From: CAYTIB01 sp964437725
GTDB lineage: Bacteria; UBA8248; JACPRG01; G963555815
Direction of reading: 5' to 3'
DNA: 64,000 nucleotides
NCBI GenBank assembly: GCA_964437725.1
Contig: CAYTIB010000036.1
Coordinates: 1 to 64,000, forward strand
A model generated the notes under the pieces. That model was not told where the DNA came from. It did no database searches and saw nothing but the letters and a program-made list of their open reading frames with translations. Position numbers and translations under genes: made by a program. This document shows, piece by piece, positions 8,952 through 17,218 of the stretch. Position 1 is the first letter of the stretch, and each line of letters begins with the position of its first letter.

Positions 8952-9839
8952 TCAAATTCCGAGTATTTCCGATGGATTTTTGACCATCATCATCTGAAGT
9001 TCCTCCCGCGTTACCCCCATCTCATAAAAGCACTGTGCAAGAATACGAAGACAGTCTGGTGGCATCGGATTGTGGCGGGGACCGGTGTCTGAGATCATAA
9101 CGAAGTGTTCCGCGCCTACCTCTTTAACCGCCTGACGCATCAGTGTTAGGGTTTGCCCCTCCCAAGCCCAAAAAGGTGAGACATTTCCATACTCCAACTC
9201 ACCGAAGGCTCCAAGCGATGTCAGTTTCTTGACTTGTCCAATTGACATATGCGGAATTTTGAAAAAAGGGTGTTGGATGATAACCTGCTGTACCCCTCGC
9301 TCTATTGCTGCTCGAACGAGCAAGTCAGAATCCTCTGCCCCAATGTGTCCCGTAGCTAAAGCAGCTTTATCACTTTGGGCTAAGATGTCTAGCACGTCCT
9401 GACAATCTTGTGTCAATTTTCCGTTTTTCACGATCGAAATGGGTTCAACTTTTTTTGAACCGCTTTCTTGAGTATCGTACCCGCCGGTAGATCCGAACAC
9501 ACGAGCATGCTCGTCTGAATCCACCGTGGGCATCCAGACGACTTTGGCGCCGAGGTGTACCGAAGTTTCCACCGTGGCTGGATTGATACCCCCAGAGTGT
9601 TGGTTGAGTACGATTCCCCCGTATACGTCAATGTCTTCAAATTGTTGATTCACGTTATAGGCACGCCCGACTGTGGACTCAAAGTGACACTTAATGACTA
9701 CGGCCCGCATATTTAAACTTCGTGCTCTTTCGGCTAACCCTTGATCGTCAGTAATCCGAGGGAAAAGATCAGGGTATGGATGACAGTGTAAATCAATTGT
9801 CTCCTCAATGGAGACAAGATCTGGGATCATGCGTTTCAT
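8952..9839 (-). CDS. DUF6282 family metal-dependent hydrolase
   Basis: This is a TIM-barrel amidohydrolase-like protein of the DUF6282 type. The N-terminal metal motif is DLHCHPYPD (about 16-24). Later possible metal ligands lie in VVIKCHFEST, ALATGHIG, VIIQHPFF and MISDTGPRH. Length is 295 residues. AGGAGG sits only two bases before the first ATG, so the second ATG (residue 4, 9830) may be the real start. It is followed downstream on no gene, but upstream on the same strand lie the decarboxylase subunits, 19 bases away, so the three are probably an operon. The substrate is unknown; a cyclic amide or carboxylated intermediate is plausible from context. Confidence 0.8.
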   Translation of the reverse strand: MKRMIPDLVSIEETIDLHCHPYPDLFPRITDDQGLAERARSLNMRAVVIKCHFESTVGRAYNVNQQFEDIDVYGGIVLNQHSGGINPATVETSVHLGAKVVWMPTVDSDEHARVFGSTGGYDTQESGSKKVEPISIVKNGKLTQDCQDVLDILAQSDKAALATGHIGAEDSDLLVRAAIERGVQQVIIQHPFFKIPHMSIGQVKKLTSLGAFGELEYGNVSPFWAWEGQTLTLMRQAVKEVGAEHFVMISDTGPRHNPMPPDCLRILAQCFYEMGVTREELQMMMVKNPSEILGI

Positions 9840-9858
9840 GGCCTCCTGTGGAGAGGTG

Positions 9859-10488
9859 TTAAGGGGTCACCTTAATTCCTTTTTCAAATCTCGAAGGAAC
9901 ATAGGCCGGGGCTTCAATAGCCCCCATGAATTTCTGCTTAATTACAATTGGATTGAATGGAAATGGGGGAACCACAATTTGGGGATCAGGCTCCATAGCC
10001 AAGGCAAGGAGGGTAGGGCCCTCCCGATCGAGAGTTTTGAGCAGTGAGTTTTTGAAAGTCTTCACGGAGGAAATGTTTTCGGTATGTCGGAAGCCTGCCA
10101 TTCGGGCGAGGCCGGCCAGATCTAATTGCTTCTGGTTCAACGGTTGGCCGCCAGAAGAAGCGTAAACATTATTTTGTGCAACAAATACGGTTAAATTCTT
10201 CGGAGAGACGGCACCGGTTGTCACAAGAGTGCCAAGATGCATCAATAACCCGCCATCACCCTCAGCACATACAACCTTTCGTTTGGGCAAAGCGGCAGCC
10301 ACTCCTAGAGCGAGTGGAAGTGCAAGTCCCATGCAATCCTCAATGTAGAAATTTTCAGCCCTGTTTTTCAGGGAGGCCCACAAATAGGAGGCGTTGCCGA
10401 GGGAGGTTATTACCAAAGTTTTTTCCGGAAGAATGTCCGCCAGAGTTCGATAATAATCCTCACGGGTAGGAACTGGGGAACTCACCAT
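9859..10488 (-). CDS. TPP-dependent decarboxylase, beta subunit (sulfopyruvate/phosphonopyruvate decarboxylase type)
   Basis: This is the TPP-binding half of a split 2-oxoacid decarboxylase of the ComE / phosphonopyruvate decarboxylase family. The TPP-Mg motif runs from AEGDGGLLMHLGTL to FVAQNNVYASSG (GDG...NN). Length is 209 residues, usual for ComE-like beta subunits. The ATG at 10488 overlaps the last bases of the alpha gene. The family decarboxylates sulfopyruvate (coenzyme M synthesis) or phosphonopyruvate. No other coenzyme M or phosphonate genes are nearby, so the true substrate is open. Confidence 0.85.
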   Translation of the reverse strand: MVSSPVPTREDYYRTLADILPEKTLVITSLGNASYLWASLKNRAENFYIEDCMGLALPLALGVAAALPKRKVVCAEGDGGLLMHLGTLVTTGAVSPKNLTVFVAQNNVYASSGGQPLNQKQLDLAGLARMAGFRHTENISSVKTFKNSLLKTLDREGPTLLALAMEPDPQIVVPPFPFNPIVIKQKFMGAIEAPAYVPSRFEKGIKVTP

Positions 10489-10997
10489 GCGATATCCTCC
10501 TTGGCCATTAGCAGTACAAATGGGGAGGAAGCTTCCTCTGCGTTAAGGGCCGCCTCTTCCACCTGTGGGCCGATAGGATCGGTGGGGTTTGCGATTGCAT
10601 ACCGGATGCCGTAGCTCTGGATCACAGGCTCGGTCACCTGTCCTTTAGGAATATGGTAGACAATGGGATCTTTTGTTGAGCCTCGATAGGAAGCCAGGAT
10701 TAAGATGGGAAACTGATATCTCTGGGCGAGTGAAACCATGCCTGCCCCCATTGTTAAAAGTCCTACGTTTTGAATTAACAGCACCGTTCGGGCTCCTGCA
10801 AGCCGTGCGCCGCAGGCAATTGCCAGTGCTTCTTCTTCATGTGTAGCCCGGATGAGCTTTATCTCAGGAGTAGTTTCAATCTCCACCATGATTTCCCCGA
10901 GCCAGCTATCAGGAATCGACACGACCATTTGAAAGCCAAGCCGCTTTAAGGTTTCAAGTATCTCGCTTGGGCGGTGATTTCCATTATCTTTTTTCAA
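10482..10997 (-). CDS. TPP-dependent decarboxylase, alpha subunit (sulfopyruvate/phosphonopyruvate decarboxylase type)
   Basis: This is the pyrimidine-binding (PYR) half of the split decarboxylase. LKRLGFQMVVSIPDSW, then THEEEALAIACGARLAGAR containing the conserved Glu that activates TPP, and MGAGMVSLAQRYQFPIL match ComD-like alpha subunits. The start is set at TTG 10997, which has GGGAG seven bases upstream. A longer frame from another TTG at 11048 adds residues unlike the family. Together with the beta gene, overlapping by seven bases, it forms one enzyme. It is preceded on this strand by a DUF218 protein 8 bases from the longer frame. Confidence 0.85.
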   Translation of the reverse strand: MKKDNGNHRPSEILETLKRLGFQMVVSIPDSWLGEIMVEIETTPEIKLIRATHEEEALAIACGARLAGARTVLLIQNVGLLTMGAGMVSLAQRYQFPILILASYRGSTKDPIVYHIPKGQVTEPVIQSYGIRYAIANPTDPIGPQVEEAALNAEEASSPFVLLMAKEDIAW

Positions 10998-11056
10998 CTG
11001 GCAACTCCCACTGTATGTGTATGTGCGAGGATGGTGTGTTTCAACCAATCTCCGTG

Positions 11057-11698
11057 CTAGAGTCCGATCAGATAGTGGTTAATCAATTTAATATACTCGT
11101 AAAAAACCTGCTTGCTTTGGGCGCGGTTTTGCCACCAGGACGTTTTCGCGAAGGGATCATATCGACTCGGTCGAATGATGACCCTAACGGCTTGGTTGTT
11201 CAGCGACCGAAAAATTAAACGAGCTCTGGTGGAATGATATCCAGACGTTACGACTATGACGGAATGTAAGTTCTCCTTTTCAAGAAACGCCAAGATGACC
11301 TCTGCCTCGCTCTTTGTCGAATTTATCTCGGGTAAGACCACAATTGTTTCAGGTGGAATCCCTTTTTGAATAGAAACTTCCCGGTTCACTTCGAGTCTTG
11401 TTTTGTAGTTCACGCCCAATGATTTCATGAAGATCTGATGATTTTTGTCGCCCATGGACTGGGTTAAAAGTATACGTGGAGCAAATCCTTGTTTTTGTAA
11501 GTCAATGGCTTCCAGTATTCGGTAAGGGGTATTCCCCGAAAGGACTGCGATGGCATCAGTTGGGAGCAAAGCGTCCTTGGAGACCAGGGCTCCCCCTATT
11601 TTTGTCAGGAACCACTCTCGTTGGCTATATAACAACCCCCCAAGAATGGTAGCCAAAAAAATCAAGCTAACAGTAATCTTCCAAAGAGATTTCTTCAT
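11057..11698 (-). CDS. YdcF/DUF218 family membrane-anchored protein
   Basis: This 213-residue protein has an N-terminal membrane segment (about 6-25, LWKITVSLIFLATILGGLLY) and a DUF218 domain with DAIAVLSGNTPYRILEAIDL, PRILLTQSMG, INSTKSEAEVILAFL and IVVTSGYHSTRARLIF. DUF218 proteins (SanA, YdcF, ElyC) sit at the inner membrane and are linked to envelope or peptidoglycan homeostasis; the chemistry is not settled. The start is the ATG at 11698. It lies just upstream of the decarboxylase genes on the same strand, which may mean cotranscription, but nothing ties the functions together. Confidence 0.85.
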   Translation of the reverse strand: MKKSLWKITVSLIFLATILGGLLYSQREWFLTKIGGALVSKDALLPTDAIAVLSGNTPYRILEAIDLQKQGFAPRILLTQSMGDKNHQIFMKSLGVNYKTRLEVNREVSIQKGIPPETIVVLPEINSTKSEAEVILAFLEKENLHSVIVVTSGYHSTRARLIFRSLNNQAVRVIIRPSRYDPFAKTSWWQNRAQSKQVFYEYIKLINHYLIGL

Positions 11699-11726
11699 AA
11701 TTTTTATAAGGCAAGTATTAGAGAAA

Positions 11727-11756
11727 ATTGAAGAATATTTTTCTTCAATCCCAAGG
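11727..11756 (-). terminator. Hairpin between amidase unit and DUF218 gene
   Basis: A perfect nine-base inverted repeat, ATTGAAGAA with TTCTTCAAT (11727-11735 and 11741-11749), has a five-base loop. Read on the minus strand it is followed by TTTTCTCT, a weak U-run, so it may end transcripts coming from the amidase gene. Confidence 0.4.
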
Positions 11757-11859
11757 GATTATGAGAGTTTTGACCATAGATTCAAACCATCTTGAATTAT
11801 AGCAGGATGGTATTCACTCTGTTGCCACTCTAAGATTCACTACACGTACGTTTGGCCAA

Positions 11860-12027
11860 TTACGCATCTCTTACTGCAGGCATCCAAAGAGCCTTATGCT
11901 GGTTTTGTAGGATTTCCAGTGGAGTAATGTTTCCTGAAATAAGATAGAGTTTGCCAGATGTAAGTGTGACAACCACAGTTATTGGGTTTCTGCCCAATCT
12001 GAATATGTAGTCCAGTAAATCAAACAA
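11860..12027 (-). CDS. Possible small protein, 55 aa
   Basis: This occupies most of the 341-base gap between the amidase and the DUF218 gene. From TTG 12027 the frame encodes 55 residues with a protein-like composition (MFDLLDYIFRLG, then VVVTLTSGKLYLISGNITP). It lies in the same frame as the amidase, 12 bases after its TGA. No good ribosome-binding site is visible, and I do not recognise a family. It may be a coupled small cistron or chance open frame. The rest of the gap holds only a hairpin at 11727. Confidence 0.3.
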   Translation of the reverse strand: MFDLLDYIFRLGRNPITVVVTLTSGKLYLISGNITPLEILQNQHKALWMPAVRDA

Positions 12028-12039
12028 TTTTCTGTCTAA

Positions 12040-13215
12040 TCATGGCAAGTTCTTTAAAATGGTTTTTGCCAGTTTCAAAAGCATCATGTCGCTTCCTCGG
12101 GCCCCTATGATGGAGATGCCTAGCGGGGCACCTTCTGTCTCGGAGAGAGGAAGGTTTATCTGGGGGAGGCCTGCTAGTCCTGCCGGACAAGTCAAGCTAA
12201 GCGTTCGAAACCGAAAGGTCTCAACGTTTTCAGATGGGGTGTTTAAACGAGGAGCCGGTCCCGGCGTTGTTGGCCATATGAGTACTTTCCCCTCTCCTAA
12301 CAATGAATCCATTTTTTCCCTAACTTGGTTGCGTACGATTTGCATCGTTTCTATCTGATTTGGCGTGACATTTGCAGTTGCCTCAAATCGTTCCTTCATC
12401 AATGGGCCGAAGTTCGGACAGGTGTTCGCAATCCAATCCCCATGGATTTCCCAGATTTGAGCTGCCCCCAAGGTAAAAAAGGCGATTCGCCAATCTTCTA
12501 ATTGCTCAGCAATCTCAATCTTCTTAGGGTCGCCGAGGACCCTTTTGAGAGCTTCTATCTGACCATTAGCTGTTTCCTGAGCGTGCGGTTCTAGTAAGCC
12601 AAAAACATCGTCAGCGATCAGGAAACCACTCGGCTCTTCTGATTGTACATCTTGACCAAGTAGTACTTTTCCAACCCGTAAGAAAACATCTGGGTCATTT
12701 GCAAACCAACCAGCCGTGTCGAAGCTTGGAGCTAGCGGCCAACAGTAATCTAGAGAAATTCGGCCGTGTGTTGGGCGAATACCCAAAACACCACAAAAAC
12801 TTGCGGGTACACGGACAGAACCACCCGTATCGGAGCCAATAGAAAAATCAACAAGTTGTCCTGCGACCGCAGCAGCCGAACCGCTGGAAGAGCCACCTGG
12901 TACGCGATCCGGTGCTTTTGGGTTTTTGGGTGTACCGTAATGAAAGTTCTCACCGAACAAACTGTAGGCTAGCTCGTCCATGTGGGTTTTCCCGACCATG
13001 TTCGCACCAGCCTCTAGTAGTTGGTTCACAACCGGTGATGTAACTTCTGCTACGCTATGCGTTTTCAGCCAATCGGGACTTCCGCACCCTGTGGTGTGCC
13101 CAGCAATATCGAACAGATCTTTCACAGCAAAGTTTAATCCTGCGAGTGGTCCGCCCGACATCCCGGATAGTTGAATGTTCTGAGTATCAATGAAGGCGCC
13201 TAAAGGATCGTCCAT
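12040..13215 (-). CDS. Amidase (amidase signature family)
   Basis: This is a Ser-cisSer-Lys amidase, related to AtzF/AMI1/GatA-type enzymes that hydrolyse amides to acid and ammonia. The catalytic Lys is in FAVKDLFD (about residue 32). The glycine-serine signature is VPGGSSSGSAAAVAG, and the nucleophile region is GSDTGGSVRVPASFCG. Length is 391 residues, the short form without an extra C-terminal domain. The start is ATG 13215, and MDDPLGAF is a plausible N-terminus. Neighbouring hydrolases for amides and cyclic amides in this window suggest a role in using organic nitrogen; the substrate cannot be inferred. Confidence 0.9.
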   Translation of the reverse strand: MDDPLGAFIDTQNIQLSGMSGGPLAGLNFAVKDLFDIAGHTTGCGSPDWLKTHSVAEVTSPVVNQLLEAGANMVGKTHMDELAYSLFGENFHYGTPKNPKAPDRVPGGSSSGSAAAVAGQLVDFSIGSDTGGSVRVPASFCGVLGIRPTHGRISLDYCWPLAPSFDTAGWFANDPDVFLRVGKVLLGQDVQSEEPSGFLIADDVFGLLEPHAQETANGQIEALKRVLGDPKKIEIAEQLEDWRIAFFTLGAAQIWEIHGDWIANTCPNFGPLMKERFEATANVTPNQIETMQIVRNQVREKMDSLLGEGKVLIWPTTPGPAPRLNTPSENVETFRFRTLSLTCPAGLAGLPQINLPLSETEGAPLGISIIGARGSDMMLLKLAKTILKNLP

Positions 13216-13257
13216 GATTTCCCCATTTTTGCTCCATGGCCCTAAACCAGGAAAAGA

Positions 13258-14136
13258 TCAATAAGTAACCGCCAGAGCCTCTAGCAGTTCTTCCATTTGC
13301 TTTCGTTTTCCATTAATGGACAGCAGTTGCTCACGCTCCGCTTTTTTCCAGCTTTTCCGGCCGGTTGTGTGGAAGATAAAGACTTCTCCTTCTCCGGTAA
13401 CCTCAGCGAGGTTCTGAGGAGAGTCAGATAGATCTGCGATGCCCCGTTGGATCGAGATTCCCCAAGAAGCGGCTCCCTTTGGAGTGAACTGATATGTACC
13501 ACTGGGTACGGTTCCCGCCGGACGATGATTTAGAAAACGGATATGCATCAAAGGTAGCGCTTGCAAAAGGGGGGCAAGTAGGTTTCTTCGAAGACCGGCT
13601 TTCGTGTTGCCTGAGACACGGATATCCCAGTCGTGAATGGCTAACTCGAAGAGACGCATGCCAACAAAATGACCTACGGGCAGTTGCCCCATAGGATGCC
13701 ACGCCGGCGATTGTAAATTGTCCTTATGTAGTGAAGAGGCTGTGTGCTGAAAACGGCTATATTCAATCTCGAATTCATCTGAGAGGCGTTCCGTTGTAAG
13801 GTTAAGCATCCGGTTCATTGTATTCTCTCGGATCTTATTGAACCCCTCCCGATTGGATACACCAAAGGGTGGATTTGACTTGCCCTGAAGGCCCAGACGG
13901 ATCACCTCTTCGTAAAATGTTGCACCGAAGGTAGAATGAGCTACGATATGCTTTCGGAGCCAGCCTTCGCAAAAAGTTGGCAGATTCCACTCGTCGCTTG
14001 ACCACGACCTAAACCAGGTTGCCTGTCGATTTGCCTCTTCTTCTATAAGGGTCAAAGGTTCCAAAAGCATGTAGGGATTTTTCCTTTTTCCTTTTAGTTT
14101 TAAGACTGTAATCGATTTTTTCTGAAAATGTTTCAC
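13258..14136 (-). CDS. Maleylpyruvate isomerase family, mycothiol-dependent-type protein
   Basis: This protein has an N-terminal MDMPI/DinB-like four-helix domain: ATWFRSWSSDEWNLPTFCEGW followed by HIVAHSTFG, with the His residues that bind metal in this fold. A later His-x3-Asp-like pair lies in LAIHDWDIR. The C-terminal part resembles the small MDMPI_C domain. The GTG at 14136 overlaps the HtrA stop (GTGA), suggesting coupling. ATG 14070 (MLLEPLTL, AAGGA about ten bases upstream) is an equally good start and fits the domain border better. The family is best known from mycothiol-making Actinobacteria, so the thiol partner here is uncertain. Confidence 0.75.
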   Translation of the reverse strand: MKHFQKKSITVLKLKGKRKNPYMLLEPLTLIEEEANRQATWFRSWSSDEWNLPTFCEGWLRKHIVAHSTFGATFYEEVIRLGLQGKSNPPFGVSNREGFNKIRENTMNRMLNLTTERLSDEFEIEYSRFQHTASSLHKDNLQSPAWHPMGQLPVGHFVGMRLFELAIHDWDIRVSGNTKAGLRRNLLAPLLQALPLMHIRFLNHRPAGTVPSGTYQFTPKGAASWGISIQRGIADLSDSPQNLAEVTGEGEVFIFHTTGRKSWKKAEREQLLSINGKRKQMEELLEALAVTY

Positions 14137-15539
14137 CCTCTCGGTTGTACAGTAACGAACCCTTGGTTAGTACCGCGTTGAATGAGGAAAAGAACACCTC
14201 GAACATACTGCCCCGAGGCCAAGATGTTTTGGAAATCCTTAAAAGTTTTTATGCGGCGGTTGTTGATTTTCCGAATTACGTCGCCAACCTGAAGATTTAC
14301 TCGATCAGCGGGCCCCCGTCTGATTGTTTGGGTAATTACTACCCCATCTGTTGCCTTGATTTGGTATTGTGACCTGCGTTTTTGGGTTAGCTCCCTTACG
14401 ATTATGCCGAGTAGATCTTCCGATACCATGTCCGCCTCCTCAGCTGTAAAGCCTTCGGCGATGACCGTTCGTCGAATTGTTTCGCCCTTCCAGAACAGTT
14501 CCAGAAACATCTTTGATCCCTTTGTGTACCCCGTCATATCGGATAGGAATTCTGCGCGTGACTCAACTGTGTTGCGACCGATGTGCATCAAGATCATCCC
14601 CGGCTCAATTCCCGCCCGAGCAGCAGCACCTTTGCTGAGTACTCGGCTAATAAATACTCCAAACCGGTGAGGATAGCTGAATTGATTGCGAATGGACCTT
14701 GTCAAGTTTCGAACGATTAATCCAGTCCACCCGCGCTTGATCTCGCCAAAGCGAAGCAGGTCATTCACTATACGCTTCACTCGGTCGATGGGTACTGCGA
14801 AACCGATACCTTCGGCCTGAGCGCGGATGGCGGTGTTAATGCCTATGAGTTCACCATTGATATTAAGAAGTGGGCCTCCTGAGTTGCCGGGGTTAATAGC
14901 TGCGTCGGTTTGTATGAAGTCCGTTTGAATACCCCCTTTCAGGCGCACTGCTCTGTGAACCCCACTGATAATCCCTGTAGTCACGGTTTGTCCCAGTCCG
15001 AATGGGTTTCCGATGGCTATAACCCTTTCACCAGGCATGAGGTTGTCTGTGTTGCTCATTGATACATAGGGCAGGGGCTTTTTGGCTCTGATCCGAATAA
15101 CTGCCAAGTCAGAACGAAAATCCGCCCCGACCACCTCGGCTTCGAACTCCCGCCGGTCGATTAGAGAGACCCGAATACTCGTAGCCCGTCGGATAACGTG
15201 CTCGTTTGTGAGGATAAATCCCTTTGCATTGATAATTACTCCCGACCCCAAACTTTTTCGTTTTCGGCGTTGAGGAGCGTTGAACCCACGGAAAAACTGG
15301 TTGAATTCCGGAGGGAAAAAACCCGGTAAGCCGGCGAAGGGAGATTGCTGAACTATGATTTCTTCCGTGTTAATGTTGACGACTGCAGGCCCGACCTTTC
15401 GAACAGCGAGGACGGCAGGGGTTTCGCGTGAAAATTGAGCTGTGACCTCTGAAGTGGAAAAAACAAGGGCAATGATGGAAAGCAAAAGTAACTGGTAAAT
15501 TAGATTTCGTTCTTTATGTGAGAGTTTGTTTAACCGCAT
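14133..15539 (-). CDS. HtrA/DegP-type periplasmic serine protease (first of tandem pair)
   Basis: This envelope quality-control protease has an N-terminal hydrophobic segment as signal peptide or anchor (LLLLSIIALVFSTSEVTAQ). The trypsin-like domain has His 114 (TNEHVI), Asp 144 (RSDLAVI) and Ser 220 (NPGNSGGP), all intact. Two PDZ domains follow (about 270-350 and 385-465). ATG 15539 is used; a TTG at 15551 is possible and neither has a clear ribosome-binding site. It lies 29 bases downstream of a second HtrA gene on the same strand and overlaps the MDMPI-type gene. Length is 468 residues. Confidence 0.92.
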   Translation of the reverse strand: MRLNKLSHKERNLIYQLLLLSIIALVFSTSEVTAQFSRETPAVLAVRKVGPAVVNINTEEIIVQQSPFAGLPGFFPPEFNQFFRGFNAPQRRKRKSLGSGVIINAKGFILTNEHVIRRATSIRVSLIDRREFEAEVVGADFRSDLAVIRIRAKKPLPYVSMSNTDNLMPGERVIAIGNPFGLGQTVTTGIISGVHRAVRLKGGIQTDFIQTDAAINPGNSGGPLLNINGELIGINTAIRAQAEGIGFAVPIDRVKRIVNDLLRFGEIKRGWTGLIVRNLTRSIRNQFSYPHRFGVFISRVLSKGAAARAGIEPGMILMHIGRNTVESRAEFLSDMTGYTKGSKMFLELFWKGETIRRTVIAEGFTAEEADMVSEDLLGIIVRELTQKRRSQYQIKATDGVVITQTIRRGPADRVNLQVGDVIRKINNRRIKTFKDFQNILASGQYVRGVLFLIQRGTNQGFVTVQPRG

Positions 15540-15568
15540 GGTATCGATCAAGGGCTAGTGAGTATCTT

Positions 15569-16999
15569 TTAGGAATGAATTAGTGAGACGAACAGGGAAT
15601 TCTTGTTGCGCCGAATGAGGAACAAGATCGATTCCATGTCCATGGCCTGGTGAAGTAGGCGTCGGTAGTCTTTGATCCCCAGGATTGGTTTTCGATTAAT
15701 CTCCAAAATAACATCTCCTTTTCGGAGTCCCCCCAATTTTGCGGGACTTCCAGATTTTACCGACGCAATTAGCACGCCGGTGGGGGGGGTGAGGTTCATC
15801 TCTTGCGCCAAGTTTTCCGCGAGACGCGTTACATGCAATCCGATGCTGCGCCCCGCTTTATCCTTCCGAATCCCGTATTCTTCCTTGGTCCGAACGGGTA
15901 CATGCACGACATAGGATTTGCCCTTATGAAGTAACTTTAGTCGGGCGTGGGTTCCGGGACGTGATGCAGCTACCAAGGCTATCAGATTTCTGGGTCCCTT
16001 TACACGTCTCCCGTTGTACTCGAGGATCACGTCACCTTTCTGAATGCCTAGGCGTTTAGATGGTCCGATGGCGGCGACCTTTGATACCAGTGCACCTTGT
16101 CCGCGAGCTAGTTTCAGTATTTTTGCAGCAGTCGGTGTGATTTCGTTGAAGTTTAAACCAATCCATCCTCTTCGGGCAGATCCGTATATTCGAAGATCAG
16201 GTAGTATCGCTTTAGCTATGTTTATCGGAATTGCGAAGCCGACGCCAAGACTTTCAGCCACAATGGCCGTATTGAGTCCTACGACCTCCCCCCGAGTGTT
16301 TACCATGGGTCCCCCTGAATTCCCCACGTTTATGTACGCGTCGGTCTGAATGTAGTTGTCGAACTGACCCGATCCGATGACCCGCCCTTTCGCGCTGATC
16401 ACCCCGACCGTAACCGTATGGGATAGCCCGAAGGGGCTTCCAATAGCCATTATCCATTCTCCGACTTCCAGGTTTTCGGAATTTCCCAGAGCAACTGTTG
16501 GAAAGGGATGTCCCGCGTCAATTTTTAGTAGTGCCACGTCTGTCTTAGGATCCGTCCCCACTATACGGGCGTCATATTCCTGTTTGTCTTCTAGGGTAAT
16601 TTTGATGATGTTGGCTCGTTCGATGACATGGTAATTGGTGAGAATATACCCTTTGGGATCCACAATTACTCCGGATCCGAGACTGTGACGAGCACCGCCT
16701 CTATTACGCGATCCGAAATCTGGTGTGAAACGTTCCAGATAATTTTTTTCTCGCTGTTGTCTGTTTCCCCTGAAAAGACGTAGGCGAGGTAATCTCCAAC
16801 CCTGGACCTTCTCAGTTGTGCTAATGTTCACGACTGCAGGTTTAGTAATTCGGGCAACATCGATGAATGTTCGGTTACCAAACGGGTGCTGGTTTGGGGC
16901 AGCCGACTCTGATTTTTCCGGTAAACCAAACACTCCCAGAAAAATGACTAAAAGGAGGATTGACAAAAGAGGTTCTGAGGAGTGTTGGCGATTGAACAT
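15569..16999 (-). CDS. HtrA/DegP-type periplasmic serine protease (second of tandem pair)
   Basis: This has the same architecture as its downstream neighbour. The signal segment is at residues 10-32, and the protease domain has His 124 (TNYHVI), Asp 154 (KTDVALL) and Ser 228 (NVGNSGGP). Two PDZ domains follow; the second contains GSPAKLGGLRKGDVILEINRK. Length is 476 residues from ATG 16999. It is diverged from the 14133-15539 copy, so the duplication is old. It is transcribed divergently from the phosphoglucose/phosphomannose isomerase gene. DegP-like proteins degrade or hold misfolded periplasmic proteins; no stress promoter could be identified. Confidence 0.92.
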   Translation of the reverse strand: MFNRQHSSEPLLSILLLVIFLGVFGLPEKSESAAPNQHPFGNRTFIDVARITKPAVVNISTTEKVQGWRLPRLRLFRGNRQQREKNYLERFTPDFGSRNRGGARHSLGSGVIVDPKGYILTNYHVIERANIIKITLEDKQEYDARIVGTDPKTDVALLKIDAGHPFPTVALGNSENLEVGEWIMAIGSPFGLSHTVTVGVISAKGRVIGSGQFDNYIQTDAYINVGNSGGPMVNTRGEVVGLNTAIVAESLGVGFAIPINIAKAILPDLRIYGSARRGWIGLNFNEITPTAAKILKLARGQGALVSKVAAIGPSKRLGIQKGDVILEYNGRRVKGPRNLIALVAASRPGTHARLKLLHKGKSYVVHVPVRTKEEYGIRKDKAGRSIGLHVTRLAENLAQEMNLTPPTGVLIASVKSGSPAKLGGLRKGDVILEINRKPILGIKDYRRLLHQAMDMESILFLIRRNKNSLFVSLIHS

Positions 17000-17062
17000 C
17001 AGGGGCCGTATCCCCTTGGCCGTAAATAGATGAAATTGGATAAAGGTCTTTTTTGGATTAGC

Positions 17063-17112
17063 CGAAGAGCCATGCCTGTTGAGTAAATAGGCCTCGTTGG
17101 GTCGGCTCTTCG
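17063..17112. repeat. Inverted repeat in divergent promoter region
   Basis: CGAAGAGCC (17063-17071) is matched by GGCTCTTCG (17104-17112) with a 32-base spacer, between the divergent HtrA and isomerase genes. It could be an operator or an RNA stem; no T-run follows, so a simple terminator is unlikely. Confidence 0.35.
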
Positions 17113-17218
17113 AATTGACAACAACCGACTCCGGCGCTACTTTGACTTTATCCCTTGGCCACTAGGCTGTAAAGGGGTTTTTTGTGAGGTTTTGCAGTCA
17201 ATTCTCGGAGATTTTGAA

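Noticed and set aside
8494..8955. 153-codon minus-strand frame over the dgt 3' end
   Set aside because: It overlaps a conserved gene on the other strand, and its composition is shadow-like (Ser, Leu and Phe rich) with no recognisable domain.
11860..12042. Read-through of the amidase TGA into 60 in-frame codons as a third selenoprotein
   Set aside because: The amidase already ends where the family ends, no Cys or redox motif flanks the UGA, and no GC-rich hairpin follows it. A separate small frame is more likely.
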